A stretch of DNA of 21,853 nucleotides, from positions 1-21,853 of the IMG/VR virus record IMGVR_UViG_3300037427_001625; one strand, written 5' to 3'. The translations under genes were made by a program, and so were the position numbers. This document shows positions 14,083 to 21,631 of this stretch, one piece after another. The notes beneath the pieces were generated by a model, which saw only the letters and a list, made by a program, of their open reading frames with translations, had not been told where the DNA came from and made no database searches. Every line of letters begins with the position of its first letter. The stretch's first letter is position 1. This DNA is from a virus.

Positions 14083-14281
14083 AATTTTCAAATCGAACTG
14101 CTACAATTTCATCAGGAATCAAATTACCATTCTCATCTAACATCTCAGGATGAGTCCACATGTACTGCGGTGTAGTTTCATAAGAATGCTGTCTTGCTAA
14201 CCATCCTATCATACCTCCTACTAAGAGTGCAAGTAAAGACACTACGGTAGTTAGTGTCAAGGTTACTATGGTCATCTCCAT
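14051..14281 (-). CDS. Small single-pass membrane protein (76 aa)
   Basis: Residues 3-25 (IVTLTLTTVVSLLALLVGGM and following) form one clear transmembrane helix, followed by WLARQHS and an acidic C-terminal half. The start at 14281 has GGAG 7 nt upstream; the longer frame to 14332 adds a basic stretch from the neighbouring gene. The role is unknown; it could sit in the host inner membrane. Confidence 0.7.
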   Translation of the reverse strand: MEMTIVTLTLTTVVSLLALLVGGMIGWLARQHSYETTPQYMWTHPEMLDENGNLIPDEIVAVRFENYDTTEDNEED

Positions 14282-14297
14282 GTGCCTTCTCCGAGAA

Positions 14298-14522
14298 TTA
14301 CTTTGTTTTTTTGATGTCAATACTGAACTCAAAATGCAAACGTATCTCTCGTTTAAAGAGAGAGATCACTTTGCCAAACATTATGCGAAATGTTCTAGGT
14401 TTTAGTTGATTCCCCCTCCTGTTACGGTGACGTAACATTAACTCAAACCCCTTGTTAATTTCAAGTGGTTCCTTCTTAATTTTATTTAGAGACTTTTCTT
14501 CTCCATCTTGATCTGTAGTCAT
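14298..14522 (-). CDS. Small basic hypothetical protein (74 aa)
   Basis: The ATG overlaps the stop of the full-length carbamoyltransferase as ATGA, which supports it as a coupled gene. The product is rich in Lys and Arg (LMLRHRNRRGNQLKPRTFRI) with a hydrophobic segment near MFGKVISLF. No family was recognised. A short inverted repeat (TCTCTC/GAGAGA type, about 14344-14362) lies within the gene. Confidence 0.6.
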   Translation of the reverse strand: MTTDQDGEEKSLNKIKKEPLEINKGFELMLRHRNRRGNQLKPRTFRIMFGKVISLFKREIRLHFEFSIDIKKTK

Positions 14523-16033
14523 AGTAATTGTTTAGTCTCATAAAACCAAAGATAATCTAACGCAGACCCACGGAGAGTATTGAGTGCTTGATCAGGTGTT
14601 TCAACTAATGGTTCACCAGCAAGATTCAAACTTGTATTAAGTAATATACCGTGACCACTTAGTTGTTTAAATTGTAGCAAAATATCATAAAGATGTCCAC
14701 TACTTACTGTCTGTACCCTACATGTCTTATCAACATGAGTCACTCCAGGAATTAGATCAGTCTTAACTGGAAAGCATACTGTCATGTATGGATTTGATAT
14801 AGCATCATCAAAATATAGATGAGCATCTTCCTCCAATACTATGGCAGCAAAAGGTCTGTACCATTCTCTCTTCTTAATTCTATTTACAATGTCTCTAGCA
14901 TCAGGATTAAGAGCATTAAATAAGATAGATCTATTACCTAGAGCACGTTGTCCTGACTCTGCAAGTCCATTAAAGACTGCTACAGAACGATTATCATATA
15001 GTAAACGGGCAATCTCATCTACATCAGCATGTCTACCATTATACTTACTAACATCATGCTTGAGTCCATGATGTGCTGTTGTAGTTATAGGTCTAACAGT
15101 TGTGTCCTTAGTTAGTTTTCTATAAGCATACATGGCAGCACCTATAGAGTTACCACCATCATCACATAAAGGTTCAAAATAAAACTTAACTTCTGGGAAT
15201 CTTTTTAGGAGTTGATAGTTAGTAAGGATATTCAATCCATATCCACCACTAATACAAACCTTATTTACACCTAGTTTTTTAACATACTTACCAACTAATT
15301 CACATACTTGTTCTTGACAATGCCACTGTACCTCACAACAATAATCTGCAAACTTTTTATAATTCTCTCTAGTGATATCAATATGATACCTATCTCTCTT
15401 ACGAAATAATACATCTAAAAAGTCTGGACACTCTTGAAAATAATTATTAACACGATCAAGTGTAAACTTAATCTCAAAGATTCGATCACCATAAGATGAC
15501 AATCCCATCGCTTTACCACAGTCATCAATCGTCTGACCAATTGCTAATGCAGCACTGTTATAAAGATTACCAATGTTTGGATCATGTATTACATGTTCCT
15601 CTGACCAGTTCTTTTTATAGACTGGAGTAAACTTAGAAGGATACCTTGCAAAGTAAACACTCTCACCTTCATACTCATCTTCACCAATCACTCCACCACA
15701 AGCATCAACTACTAGAACTAATGCCTTATCAAACCCACTATTATAAAAGGCAAGTGAAGCATGGTGTAAATGATGTACAGATTCTTTTGTCTCTATAAAC
15801 TTAACTCTTGGATTAACCCTACGTATTAACTCCCTCTTCTCATCCTCATCATAGTTAGTATTAAGAATAATATAATCAGGATCAACATCCAATATCATCT
15901 GATAGATATGTTCTATTCTCTCATCATGTTTCTCCCTACTATATCTCTCCTCTTTAAAATAATTTTTGACAACACCATCCTCTAGCACCACAGCAGATGC
16001 TCCATGACCAGAGAATAACGCTACAACTTTCAT
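14519..16033 (-). CDS. Full-length carbamoyltransferase (NodU/CmcH/TobZ family)
   Basis: This 504-residue protein has both family domains in the usual order. The Kae1-like N-terminal domain has HHLHHA (87-92, metal ligands), VVDACGG, GKAMGLSSYG, CISGGYGLN and CDDGGNSIGAA (290-300). The YrdC-like C-terminal domain has ESGQRALGNRS (359-369), EWYRPFAAIVLEE, THVDKTCRVQTV and LLNTSLNLAGEP (464-475). Such enzymes use carbamoyl phosphate and ATP to carbamoylate a hydroxyl group, commonly on sugars or antibiotics. It is somewhat shorter than many cellular members. It is the first gene of the long minus-strand series and has no clear ribosome site. The acceptor in this phage is unknown. Confidence 0.93.
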   Translation of the reverse strand: MKVVALFSGHGASAVVLEDGVVKNYFKEERYSREKHDERIEHIYQMILDVDPDYIILNTNYDEDEKRELIRRVNPRVKFIETKESVHHLHHASLAFYNSGFDKALVLVVDACGGVIGEDEYEGESVYFARYPSKFTPVYKKNWSEEHVIHDPNIGNLYNSAALAIGQTIDDCGKAMGLSSYGDRIFEIKFTLDRVNNYFQECPDFLDVLFRKRDRYHIDITRENYKKFADYCCEVQWHCQEQVCELVGKYVKKLGVNKVCISGGYGLNILTNYQLLKRFPEVKFYFEPLCDDGGNSIGAAMYAYRKLTKDTTVRPITTTAHHGLKHDVSKYNGRHADVDEIARLLYDNRSVAVFNGLAESGQRALGNRSILFNALNPDARDIVNRIKKREWYRPFAAIVLEEDAHLYFDDAISNPYMTVCFPVKTDLIPGVTHVDKTCRVQTVSSGHLYDILLQFKQLSGHGILLNTSLNLAGEPLVETPDQALNTLRGSALDYLWFYETKQLL

Positions 16034-16044
16034 ACTAAATATGT

Positions 16045-16050
16045 TATACT
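16045..16050 (+). promoter_or_regulatory. Possible -10 element for the bilin reductase gene
   Basis: TATACT lies 16 nt upstream of the ATG in a 33-nt divergent intergenic region. I see no good -35 element. The same hexamer is the -10 of the gp32 promoter. Confidence 0.3.
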
Positions 16051-16066
16051 TGATTTAAAACTTGTA

Positions 16067-16747
16067 ATGAGTGTAAAGGATACCTTATTTAAATGTCTTC
16101 AGTATGGTACAGATAATTATGCTGACTATACTCTTTTCGATGATGTAAGTTTACCAGATTGGTTAGAACCAGAAGTAATTGACAATGGATCAACTATCAA
16201 ATCTTATGTATGGAGAACTGATTGGCTCCGAAGGATAAGATTAACTGAATTAAACCTGCAAGGTAAATTTATTGCAGAATCCTTAGTAATGTATCCTGAT
16301 GTTACTAAGGTTAACCCTATCTTTGGAACAGAGTTTGTAAATGCTGGTGACAAAAGATTCTTTGGCACTATAGACTTCCATCCCCTAAAGAATGAGTACT
16401 GGTATATTGATAAGTATATCAATGAATGGTTAGGAGATCAACCCAACAGAACTAAAAACAAATCTAATATATACGATCTAAATAAATTCTTTTCAAAAAA
16501 ACTTTGGATCAAGTCCGAGACATCAGACTTCTATGAAGAATACCTAGAGAAATTAGAATTATATCTTAAAAGATACTTTAAAATGATGGCAAAGCCCCAT
16601 AGAGAATACTCATATGAGGAACAATGTGCATATGATAAACACCTAGCAGGTACAGATCCTGCTTATGGTATTTTAAAAAACTATTATAGCGAAGAATTCG
16701 CAGACAAATATATTAATACCTTCTTATTTGATTCCGCTAAGAGATAA
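16067..16747 (+). CDS. Ferredoxin-dependent bilin reductase
   Basis: The 226-residue protein has the family layout: TDWLRRIRLTELN, then LVMYPDVTKVNPIFGTEF, then GTIDFHPL, and a C-terminal TDPAYGILKNYYSEEFADKY with NTFLF. These enzymes reduce biliverdin, with electrons from ferredoxin, to phycobilins; phage members include PebS and PcyA-type enzymes. Against my recollection of P-SSM2 PebS, the second catalytic Asp (Asp206) is kept as Asp197, but the first (Asp105, in FGMD) is Glu89 here (FGTE). The exact product therefore cannot be assigned. No haem oxygenase gene is in the window. The gene stands alone on the plus strand, lacks a clear ribosome site, and overlaps the glutaredoxin gene tail-to-tail by 11 nt. 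Confidence 0.88.
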   Translation: MSVKDTLFKCLQYGTDNYADYTLFDDVSLPDWLEPEVIDNGSTIKSYVWRTDWLRRIRLTELNLQGKFIAESLVMYPDVTKVNPIFGTEFVNAGDKRFFGTIDFHPLKNEYWYIDKYINEWLGDQPNRTKNKSNIYDLNKFFSKKLWIKSETSDFYEEYLEKLELYLKRYFKMMAKPHREYSYEEQCAYDKHLAGTDPAYGILKNYYSEEFADKYINTFLFDSAKR

Positions 16748-16982
16748 TACTATTCTCTTTTAAATACCTAGCAGTAGATTTACATCCACCAAGTTTCTCA
16801 CCGTTTAATACTACTTGAGGGAAGGTAGATCCTTCCCCAAACTCTCCATAGAATGAGTCTTTATCAAAGTGTTGATCCAATTTGTAAGTAACGTAACTTA
16901 AGTTAGACAGTTTTAATACCTGTTCTATCTTCTCACAATAAGGACATCCATCTTTAGAATAGACAGCAAAATTCTTGGACAT
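16737..16982 (-). CDS. Glutaredoxin
   Basis: The 81-residue protein has the dithiol active site CPYC (Cys13, Cys16), the cis-Pro motif STFPQV (Pro55) and the glutathione-binding LGGCKS (about 64-69). It reduces disulfides with glutathione. In T4-like phages glutaredoxin or thioredoxin can supply electrons to ribonucleotide reductase, but that enzyme is not in this window. A CTAAATA element about 19 nt upstream could be a late promoter variant. Confidence 0.95.
   Translation of the reverse strand: MSKNFAVYSKDGCPYCEKIEQVLKLSNLSYVTYKLDQHFDKDSFYGEFGEGSTFPQVVLNGEKLGGCKSTARYLKENSIIS
16739..16765 (+). terminator. Possible terminator of the bilin reductase gene
   Basis: AAGAGA (16739-16744) and TCTCTT (16754-16759) form a 6-bp stem with a 9-nt loop, followed by TT and AAAT on the plus strand. 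It lies within the 3' coding end of the convergent glutaredoxin gene. The stem is weak. Confidence 0.4.
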
Positions 16983-16990
16983 ATCTACGG

Positions 16991-17014
16991 TATAAAAATG
17001 TATTTAGAAATACA
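16991..17014 (-). terminator. AT-rich hairpin between fibre and glutaredoxin genes
   Basis: TGTATTT (16999-17005) and AAATACA (17008-17014) form a perfect palindrome that could open to a 5-bp stem with a 6-nt loop. TTTTTAT follows on the minus strand. It lies just after the fibre gene stop, so it may be a weak terminator. It also contains CTAAATA (17001-17007), a possible late promoter for glutaredoxin. Confidence 0.4.
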
Positions 17015-17021
17015 GTATACC

Positions 17022-18923
17022 TTAGATGTTAGTAACTAACCAGCCATTAGTGTCATCCCAGAACAATAGTTCAAAGGAAGCACCTTCAGTGTTAACTGTC
17101 ATGTCTGCAGCGTCACCCATAATTGGTTTACCATTCCTAGCAATAGTTAATGCAGCAGCATCAAAGTTCCTTTTGTAATCCATAATCTTAACCCTATCCC
17201 CTTGTGCTGGAGCAGGAGGTAATGTAAGAGTGAATGCACCACCAGTTGCTGTATCACACATTGCTGTTACCCATGATCCAATAGTAGTATTAGAACTTAT
17301 TACTTGATAGTTAGTATCAGGACCCCAAAGAGGTACGTTCCTATTAAGAGACTTATGGAACCATACTAGTTCATCACTAGTAGCATCATATGATAATTGA
17401 GTTAATGTTGTTGTACCAACACCGACGTTACCTTTAATCCATAGGTCTCCGTCAGCAGCAAGGTCACCATATGCCATGACTGCTGTGTTAGCAGCACCAA
17501 TGATTGCTTGAGTTGTAGTAGCAGCAAAACCAACACCGATAGTTGCAATACCAGTAGTACCATTACTTAAATCAATCTGATTACCTCTAAGTGTATCAGC
17601 ATAATATACATACCTCCACCTCTTAGAGTCTTGACCTAAGTCAAAGGAGTTAGCAACACCTGGAGTAATGTTTGAGTTAACGTTAGCATCAAGAACAACT
17701 GCGTTCTCTGTACCCACACCAGTGTTTACAGTACCACCTTGGAAGGTTACAGTACCAGCAAAGGTAGATACACCAACAGTTTGTACGTTACCACCTATGT
17801 GGATGTCATCTGTGATGGTTACCTTAGATAGTTGTGTCTCACCTATAACATTAAGTGCTTTAGATCCTGGATCGGTAATACCAATCCCCATATTCTCTAC
17901 AATGTAAGCATTATTTGCTGATAGTGTAGATCCAATACCTACAGAACCAAAGAAGTGTGTGTACTCTACAAACTTACCAGTAAGAACAAAGTTAACTGGA
18001 CCATAACTTCTCTCAAGTCCTTGAGTTGCTGCTACTTTAAAAGCATGTGTTGTAGTATTAGTAGATGGTATAACATCTAGAATTTGAACAGAAAAAGAAT
18101 CTGTATGAATATCTTGAATCTTTAACCACTTATTACTAACAGGGTCACCTGGTCTAGGGTATGAGTGATCGCTTATATAATTATCCTGAGCACAAGAGAA
18201 TGTAATTGACCCATCCTTAAATCTAACATGATCCTTTGCAGTAAATCCATGTCCCTGAATAGTACATGTCATAATACCTACAACAGGATCATAGATTGCA
18301 TTACTAATAGTATGTGATGTTATATTAGTATCAGCATTAGACCTAATATACATTAAGTCATTAGGTTTACCTGTAATATCAGATCGAACGTGAGTTCCTG
18401 TATTTCCTACAATATAATTGTACTCAAGATAATCAGTAGAAGTCGTACCAAGACCAACCCTTACCTTTGAATTGTAGGTTGCTTTATTACATACAAATAG
18501 ATTGCCTTTAAAATTCTTACCTGCAGGGAATGTGTGTAGAAGATCACTTAGATTAGGATCACTTGCGTAACCTTGTGCAATGATTCCTGCTTGTTGTCTG
18601 TCAGGACTTGTCTCACCAACAAAAGTAAACGCTGAACTAGTATCAGTAGAACGAATTACTACACTCTGTCCACTGGCAACGTATACACTATCTGATTCAA
18701 AATAGTCACCCGATGGTATCTCTTGTTCAAAAACAACATATCCATTCGTATTAAATACATCTACTCCACCAGTGGAGAGTCCTACTCTCACTCGTATGGT
18801 AGCAGAAGTTTGATTGGTACAAGAGACTCTGCCCTCTACCAATGTATCGGCGGGTGCAGTATATAATAGTTGAGTTTTCTCTGCCAAAGTTGGCCTTACA
18901 TTTGCTAATGATCCAAAAGACAT
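17022..18923 (-). CDS. Tail-fibre-like virion structural protein
   Basis: The 633-residue protein starts MSFGSLANVRPTLAEKTQLL. Its N-terminal region has two related units of about 95 residues (LLYTAPADTLVEGRVSC... and LLHTFPAGKNFKGNLFVC...), each with an RVGL-x-T motif. The middle is a low-complexity, Gly/Thr/Val-rich region with IHIGGNVQTVGVSTFAGTV and FDLGQDSKRWRYVYY, typical of trimeric phage fibres. The C-terminal domain contains FTLTLPPAPAQGDRVKIMD and ends in FWDDTNGWLVTNI. It is probably a tail fibre or related adhesin. A late promoter lies upstream at 18958-18965, as expected for a structural gene. I infer no chaperone or receptor. Confidence 0.8.
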   Translation of the reverse strand: MSFGSLANVRPTLAEKTQLLYTAPADTLVEGRVSCTNQTSATIRVRVGLSTGGVDVFNTNGYVVFEQEIPSGDYFESDSVYVASGQSVVIRSTDTSSAFTFVGETSPDRQQAGIIAQGYASDPNLSDLLHTFPAGKNFKGNLFVCNKATYNSKVRVGLGTTSTDYLEYNYIVGNTGTHVRSDITGKPNDLMYIRSNADTNITSHTISNAIYDPVVGIMTCTIQGHGFTAKDHVRFKDGSITFSCAQDNYISDHSYPRPGDPVSNKWLKIQDIHTDSFSVQILDVIPSTNTTTHAFKVAATQGLERSYGPVNFVLTGKFVEYTHFFGSVGIGSTLSANNAYIVENMGIGITDPGSKALNVIGETQLSKVTITDDIHIGGNVQTVGVSTFAGTVTFQGGTVNTGVGTENAVVLDANVNSNITPGVANSFDLGQDSKRWRYVYYADTLRGNQIDLSNGTTGIATIGVGFAATTTQAIIGAANTAVMAYGDLAADGDLWIKGNVGVGTTTLTQLSYDATSDELVWFHKSLNRNVPLWGPDTNYQVISSNTTIGSWVTAMCDTATGGAFTLTLPPAPAQGDRVKIMDYKRNFDAAALTIARNGKPIMGDAADMTVNTEGASFELLFWDDTNGWLVTNI

Positions 18924-18957
18924 TGGCTATATCCTATCGTATAATTTGCAGTAAAAC

Positions 18958-18965
18958 TATTTATG
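18958..18965 (-). promoter_or_regulatory. T4-type late promoter (CATAAATA)
   Basis: CATAAATA lies on the minus strand 34 nt before the fibre gene start. It is one base from the T4 consensus and identical to the element at 11076-11083. Confidence 0.65.
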
Positions 18966-19005
18966 TGTTAGAATATTGGCAAAATTCCTAAATAGAATTT
19001 AAAAA

Positions 19006-19809
19006 ATGATTATAGTTACTGGCTCTCAGGGATTTATTGGTAGACACTTCCTTAATACACTTCAAGATCAAGGTAAAGACATCATAGAAGTTGATCAACA
19101 AGGAGCATGGTATTTTAAAAGTAACTTTGATAAGTGGGATCAAGTAGAATTGATAATACATCAAGGAGCAATATCAGATACAACATATACAAATCTTAAA
19201 GCTTTGTTTAGTTGGAACATAGAATATAGTGAATGGTTGTTTGGAGAAGCAATAAAATATCAAATCCCTATCAAGTATGCATCATCAGCATCAGTATATG
19301 GTCTTCAAAAAGATATCATTAATCCACTCAACTACTATGCACTATCTAAAGTTACTTTAGAATACTGGATTCAAGATCATATAGATGAATTTAAATTGAT
19401 GCAAGCATTCAGATACTTTAATGTATATGGAACAGGTGAAGACCATAAAGGAGATCAAGCGAGTCCTGTATCTAAATTCACTAAGCAAATCAAAGAAGAT
19501 AATAAACTAAAACTCTTTGAAGGTTCTGATAAATTCCTAAGAGATTTTGTATGTGTAGATGATGTATTAGATATTGTTCTTAATAATGATAAACCAACTG
19601 GATTTTATGATCTAGGTACAAGTGAACCAGTAAGTTTTAAACAAGTTGCTGAGTGGGTAGTTGATAAGTATGGTGGAGAGATAGAAGAGGTTCCATTCCC
19701 TGACCATTTAAAAGGAAAGTATCAAGAATATACCTGTGCTAAAAAAGAATGGGGTGATTATAAATTTAAAACTATCCCTGAATATCTTGAGGGATTACCT
19801 GCAAGTTAA
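19006..19809 (+). CDS. hldD: ADP-heptose 6-epimerase-like protein (HldD family)
   Basis: HldD converts ADP-D-glycero-D-manno-heptose to the L-glycero form, a precursor of inner-core lipopolysaccharide. The 267-residue protein has the Rossmann motif GSQGFIG, the IHQGAISDTT segment, the catalytic YASSASVYG and YYALSK (Tyr111, Lys115), RYFNVYGTGEDHKGDQAS with the second Lys (Lys148), LFEGSDKFLRDFVCVDDV, and VPFPDHLKGKYQEYT. These match E. coli HldD closely. It is about 40 residues shorter than the E. coli protein. It is a lone plus-strand gene with no clear ribosome site; CTAAATA lies 11 nt upstream. Other nucleotide-sugar epimerases are possible, but HldD fits best. It is convergent with the 2OG oxygenase gene by a 38-nt overlap. 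Confidence 0.85.
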   Translation: MIIVTGSQGFIGRHFLNTLQDQGKDIIEVDQQGAWYFKSNFDKWDQVELIIHQGAISDTTYTNLKALFSWNIEYSEWLFGEAIKYQIPIKYASSASVYGLQKDIINPLNYYALSKVTLEYWIQDHIDEFKLMQAFRYFNVYGTGEDHKGDQASPVSKFTKQIKEDNKLKLFEGSDKFLRDFVCVDDVLDIVLNNDKPTGFYDLGTSEPVSFKQVAEWVVDKYGGEIEEVPFPDHLKGKYQEYTCAKKEWGDYKFKTIPEYLEGLPAS

Positions 19810-20344
19810 AACTTAAAGTCCGTCTCTCTGAGTCGGACTTTGTTTTGTTAACCCAATGCAGCAATGAGTTAGGAAACATAAATGTTTTACCTACCTCTTG
19901 CTCTGGTCTATGATGTTCATTATTCCAAATGAAATCTAAACTATGAAGATCGTACCAATCAGAATCCTCAGGTAACATTAATATAGTTATCCCTGAGACA
20001 TTACCTTTATGATCATGTGGTGGGGTAAAATCCCCTTTAAAATATCTATTAGCCCATACGTCAACATATAATTCACTAAAACTTGCAGGCTCATACTGCA
20101 CATTAGCACTCTTTATATTCCAACTCTTTAAGTACTCAGGTATAACCTCTCCAATAAATGATGTGAACCCTGAGTCATTAACCTGCTCCTCAGTAAAATA
20201 TACAATCTCAAAATCTCTATCCAATAAGTTTGGAAGATCCTGTTGATGAGTACTATCAACAATAGAATTTAATTCTTTTAATACCTTATCTGGACACGCA
20301 CACTCAAGTATAGATGGACCAAATGGATTAGTTAAATTCATCAT
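19772..20344 (-). CDS. 2OG-Fe(II) oxygenase-like protein, phage type
   Basis: The 190-residue protein has VDVWANRYFKGDFTPPHDHKG, then a distal GKTFMFPNSLLHWV with ERRTLSFN. This matches the 2OG-FeII_Oxy_5-like family common in marine phages. Iron ligands are likely within PHDH (110-112) and His163, with Arg174 for 2-oxoglutarate. The substrate is unknown. It overlaps the prolyl hydroxylase-like gene as ATGA; a second Met codon follows the first. Its 3' end holds the terminator of the opposing hldD gene. Confidence 0.75.
   Translation of the reverse strand: MMNLTNPFGPSILECACPDKVLKELNSIVDSTHQQDLPNLLDRDFEIVYFTEEQVNDSGFTSFIGEVIPEYLKSWNIKSANVQYEPASFSELYVDVWANRYFKGDFTPPHDHKGNVSGITILMLPEDSDWYDLHSLDFIWNNEHHRPEQEVGKTFMFPNSLLHWVNKTKSDSERRTLSFNLQVIPQDIQG
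19815..19849 (+). terminator. Intrinsic terminator of the heptose epimerase gene, inside the convergent gene
   Basis: AAAGTCCG (19815-19822) and CGGACTTT (19834-19841) form a perfect 8-bp stem with an 11-nt loop, followed by GTTTTGTT on the plus strand. The element starts 5 nt after the hldD stop and is fully within the coding sequence of the minus-strand 2OG oxygenase gene. Confidence 0.8.
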
Positions 20345-20943
20345 CCAAGATTTAAAAATGATGTAATAATATACTTATCCTCAGATAAAGGAACCGTACC
20401 TTCATGTCTAAAAAGATAATTACATGGGAAGATTACTAACTTACCTGCTTCTGGTTTAATCTTAAGTTTATAATCCATAAAGTCCGTCTCACCACCTTCA
20501 TCTACTGTATTTAAATACAGAATGATACCAAATGTTCTAATTACATTTGGACCTGCCGACTGATCAACATGCTCTAAAAACTTTCCTTGTCCTTTATAAT
20601 ATACCCTAACAGAATAATCACTAAAGGACATTGGTTGCCCCTGTGGTGTGGGAAGTGTCTTTGAATATTGATTCCATCCATCAGTCATAACATCTGTCAT
20701 GAAGTCTGATATAGGATCATCTGGACTTGGGTATGCCTGTATAGTATTCTTCCTATCTAAATTTGTATGTAGATGTCCATCTTGAACTGAATCATCTCCA
20801 CCATATACCTGTCCCTGCTGATGCAATTCATCATTATTCCAGAACCATTCTATACAACTAGCACATTGAGATGTACTTATTGATTCTGGATGTGTCCATA
20901 TTAAATCCTTAAAGGTAAGGTGATCAGCAACTTCTTTAGTCAT
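20341..20943 (-). CDS. 2OG-Fe(II) oxygenase, prolyl 4-hydroxylase-like
   Basis: The 200-residue protein has the P4H core: VRVYYKGQGKFLEHVDQ (His125, Asp127), ILYLNTVDEGGETDF, KPEAGKLVIFPCNYLFRHEG (His180) and KYIITS (Lys190, for 2-oxoglutarate). Such phage enzymes probably hydroxylate prolines or other protein residues; the target is unknown. I chose the ATG at 20943, with GGAG 4 nt upstream and a one-base overlap with the cupin stop (TGATG). The codon before it is a TTG. Confidence 0.88.
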   Translation of the reverse strand: MTKEVADHLTFKDLIWTHPESISTSQCASCIEWFWNNDELHQQGQVYGGDDSVQDGHLHTNLDRKNTIQAYPSPDDPISDFMTDVMTDGWNQYSKTLPTPQGQPMSFSDYSVRVYYKGQGKFLEHVDQSAGPNVIRTFGIILYLNTVDEGGETDFMDYKLKIKPEAGKLVIFPCNYLFRHEGTVPLSEDKYIITSFLNLG

Positions 20944-21299
20944 CAATCTCCATGAAAAATTCTATGTGAATCTTCATCAAAATGTTGAGTAGAAAATTCA
21001 AACAACTCTGAATCTTCTAAGGCATACATTTGATGTCTCATCTTCCTTGGAACATGGAACTTATCTCCAGGTTCAAGTATCTTAGTATATGATTCTTTTA
21101 AATCATCAGTCTGCCCATAAAATAAATGTATCCTACCAGACTGAAGATAGAATGTCTCATCTTTTAATAGATGGTAATGCCATGAACACCTCTTACCCTT
21201 ATTAAAGAATAAGATCTTACCGCAATACTCTGGACAATTTACAATCCATTTCTCATTGCCCCATCCCTTTTCAACGTATTTAATTTTTGAAAAAGGCAT
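20943..21299 (-). CDS. Cupin-domain protein, mannose-6-phosphate isomerase-like
   Basis: The 118-residue protein has the cupin metal-binding set: His41, His43 and Glu48 in SWHYHLLKDETFYLQSG, and His89 in VPRKMRHQ. The KGWGNEKWIVN start resembles the cupin domain of type II phosphomannose isomerases. It may isomerise or bind a sugar phosphate. The ATG at 21299 is preferred because AAGGAG lies 9 nt upstream; a start at 21320 is possible. It sits between a HAD phosphatase and a 2OG oxygenase, near the heptose epimerase and a carbamoyltransferase, which supports a sugar-related role. Confidence 0.75.
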   Translation of the reverse strand: MPFSKIKYVEKGWGNEKWIVNCPEYCGKILFFNKGKRCSWHYHLLKDETFYLQSGRIHLFYGQTDDLKESYTKILEPGDKFHVPRKMRHQMYALEDSELFEFSTQHFDEDSHRIFHGD

Positions 21300-21630
21300 G
21301 GTCGTTGACTCCTTTGTCATCTATAAAGTGATCTGCATGTGGTTTACCCATGATTAACTCATGGTATTTACAACCCCAGATACTCAACTGCATCTTAGTG
21401 AGTGGTTGTAATAATTCTTCCGCAACTTTTGCTGCTTCTGCATGGGGTTTAGTTTTATTCCTACCCATTGCACGAGCAGTCATGTATATAATATAGTGTC
21501 CTTCATCATATAATTTATTCACTGCCTCTATCCTATCCTTCTTAGGAGTAGCACCTTCATACTGACATGTCCCACACCCCTCACCAGGTGTACAAATAGT
21601 ACCATCAATATCAAAACAATATCTTGCCAT
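21280..21630 (-). CDS. HAD-family phosphatase, small capless type
   Basis: The 116-residue protein has the HAD motifs: FDIDGTIC (nucleophile Asp7, Asp9), YMTAR (Thr51), GKPHAD (Lys96) and FIDDKGVND (Asp104, Asp105). There is no cap domain. Similar short HAD proteins are found in capsule and sugar-nucleotide clusters of bacteria and phages. A small insert after motif I has three cysteines (Cys13, Cys19, Cys22). The start is one base after the stop of the partial carbamoyltransferase gene, so the two are co-transcribed. Confidence 0.82.
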   Translation of the reverse strand: MARYCFDIDGTICTPGEGCGTCQYEGATPKKDRIEAVNKLYDEGHYIIYMTARAMGRNKTKPHAEAAKVAEELLQPLTKMQLSIWGCKYHELIMGKPHADHFIDDKGVNDHAFFKN

Positions 21631-21631
21631 G

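Noticed and set aside
14344-14362. Short inverted repeat (TCTCTC/GAGAGA type) as a terminator
   Set aside because: It lies inside a small gene, has no U tract following it on the minus strand, and may be chance in a purine-rich codon run.
17668-17907. Plus-strand frame opposite the fibre gene
   Set aside because: It arises from the low-complexity Thr/Val/Gly-rich coding of the fibre gene on the other strand.
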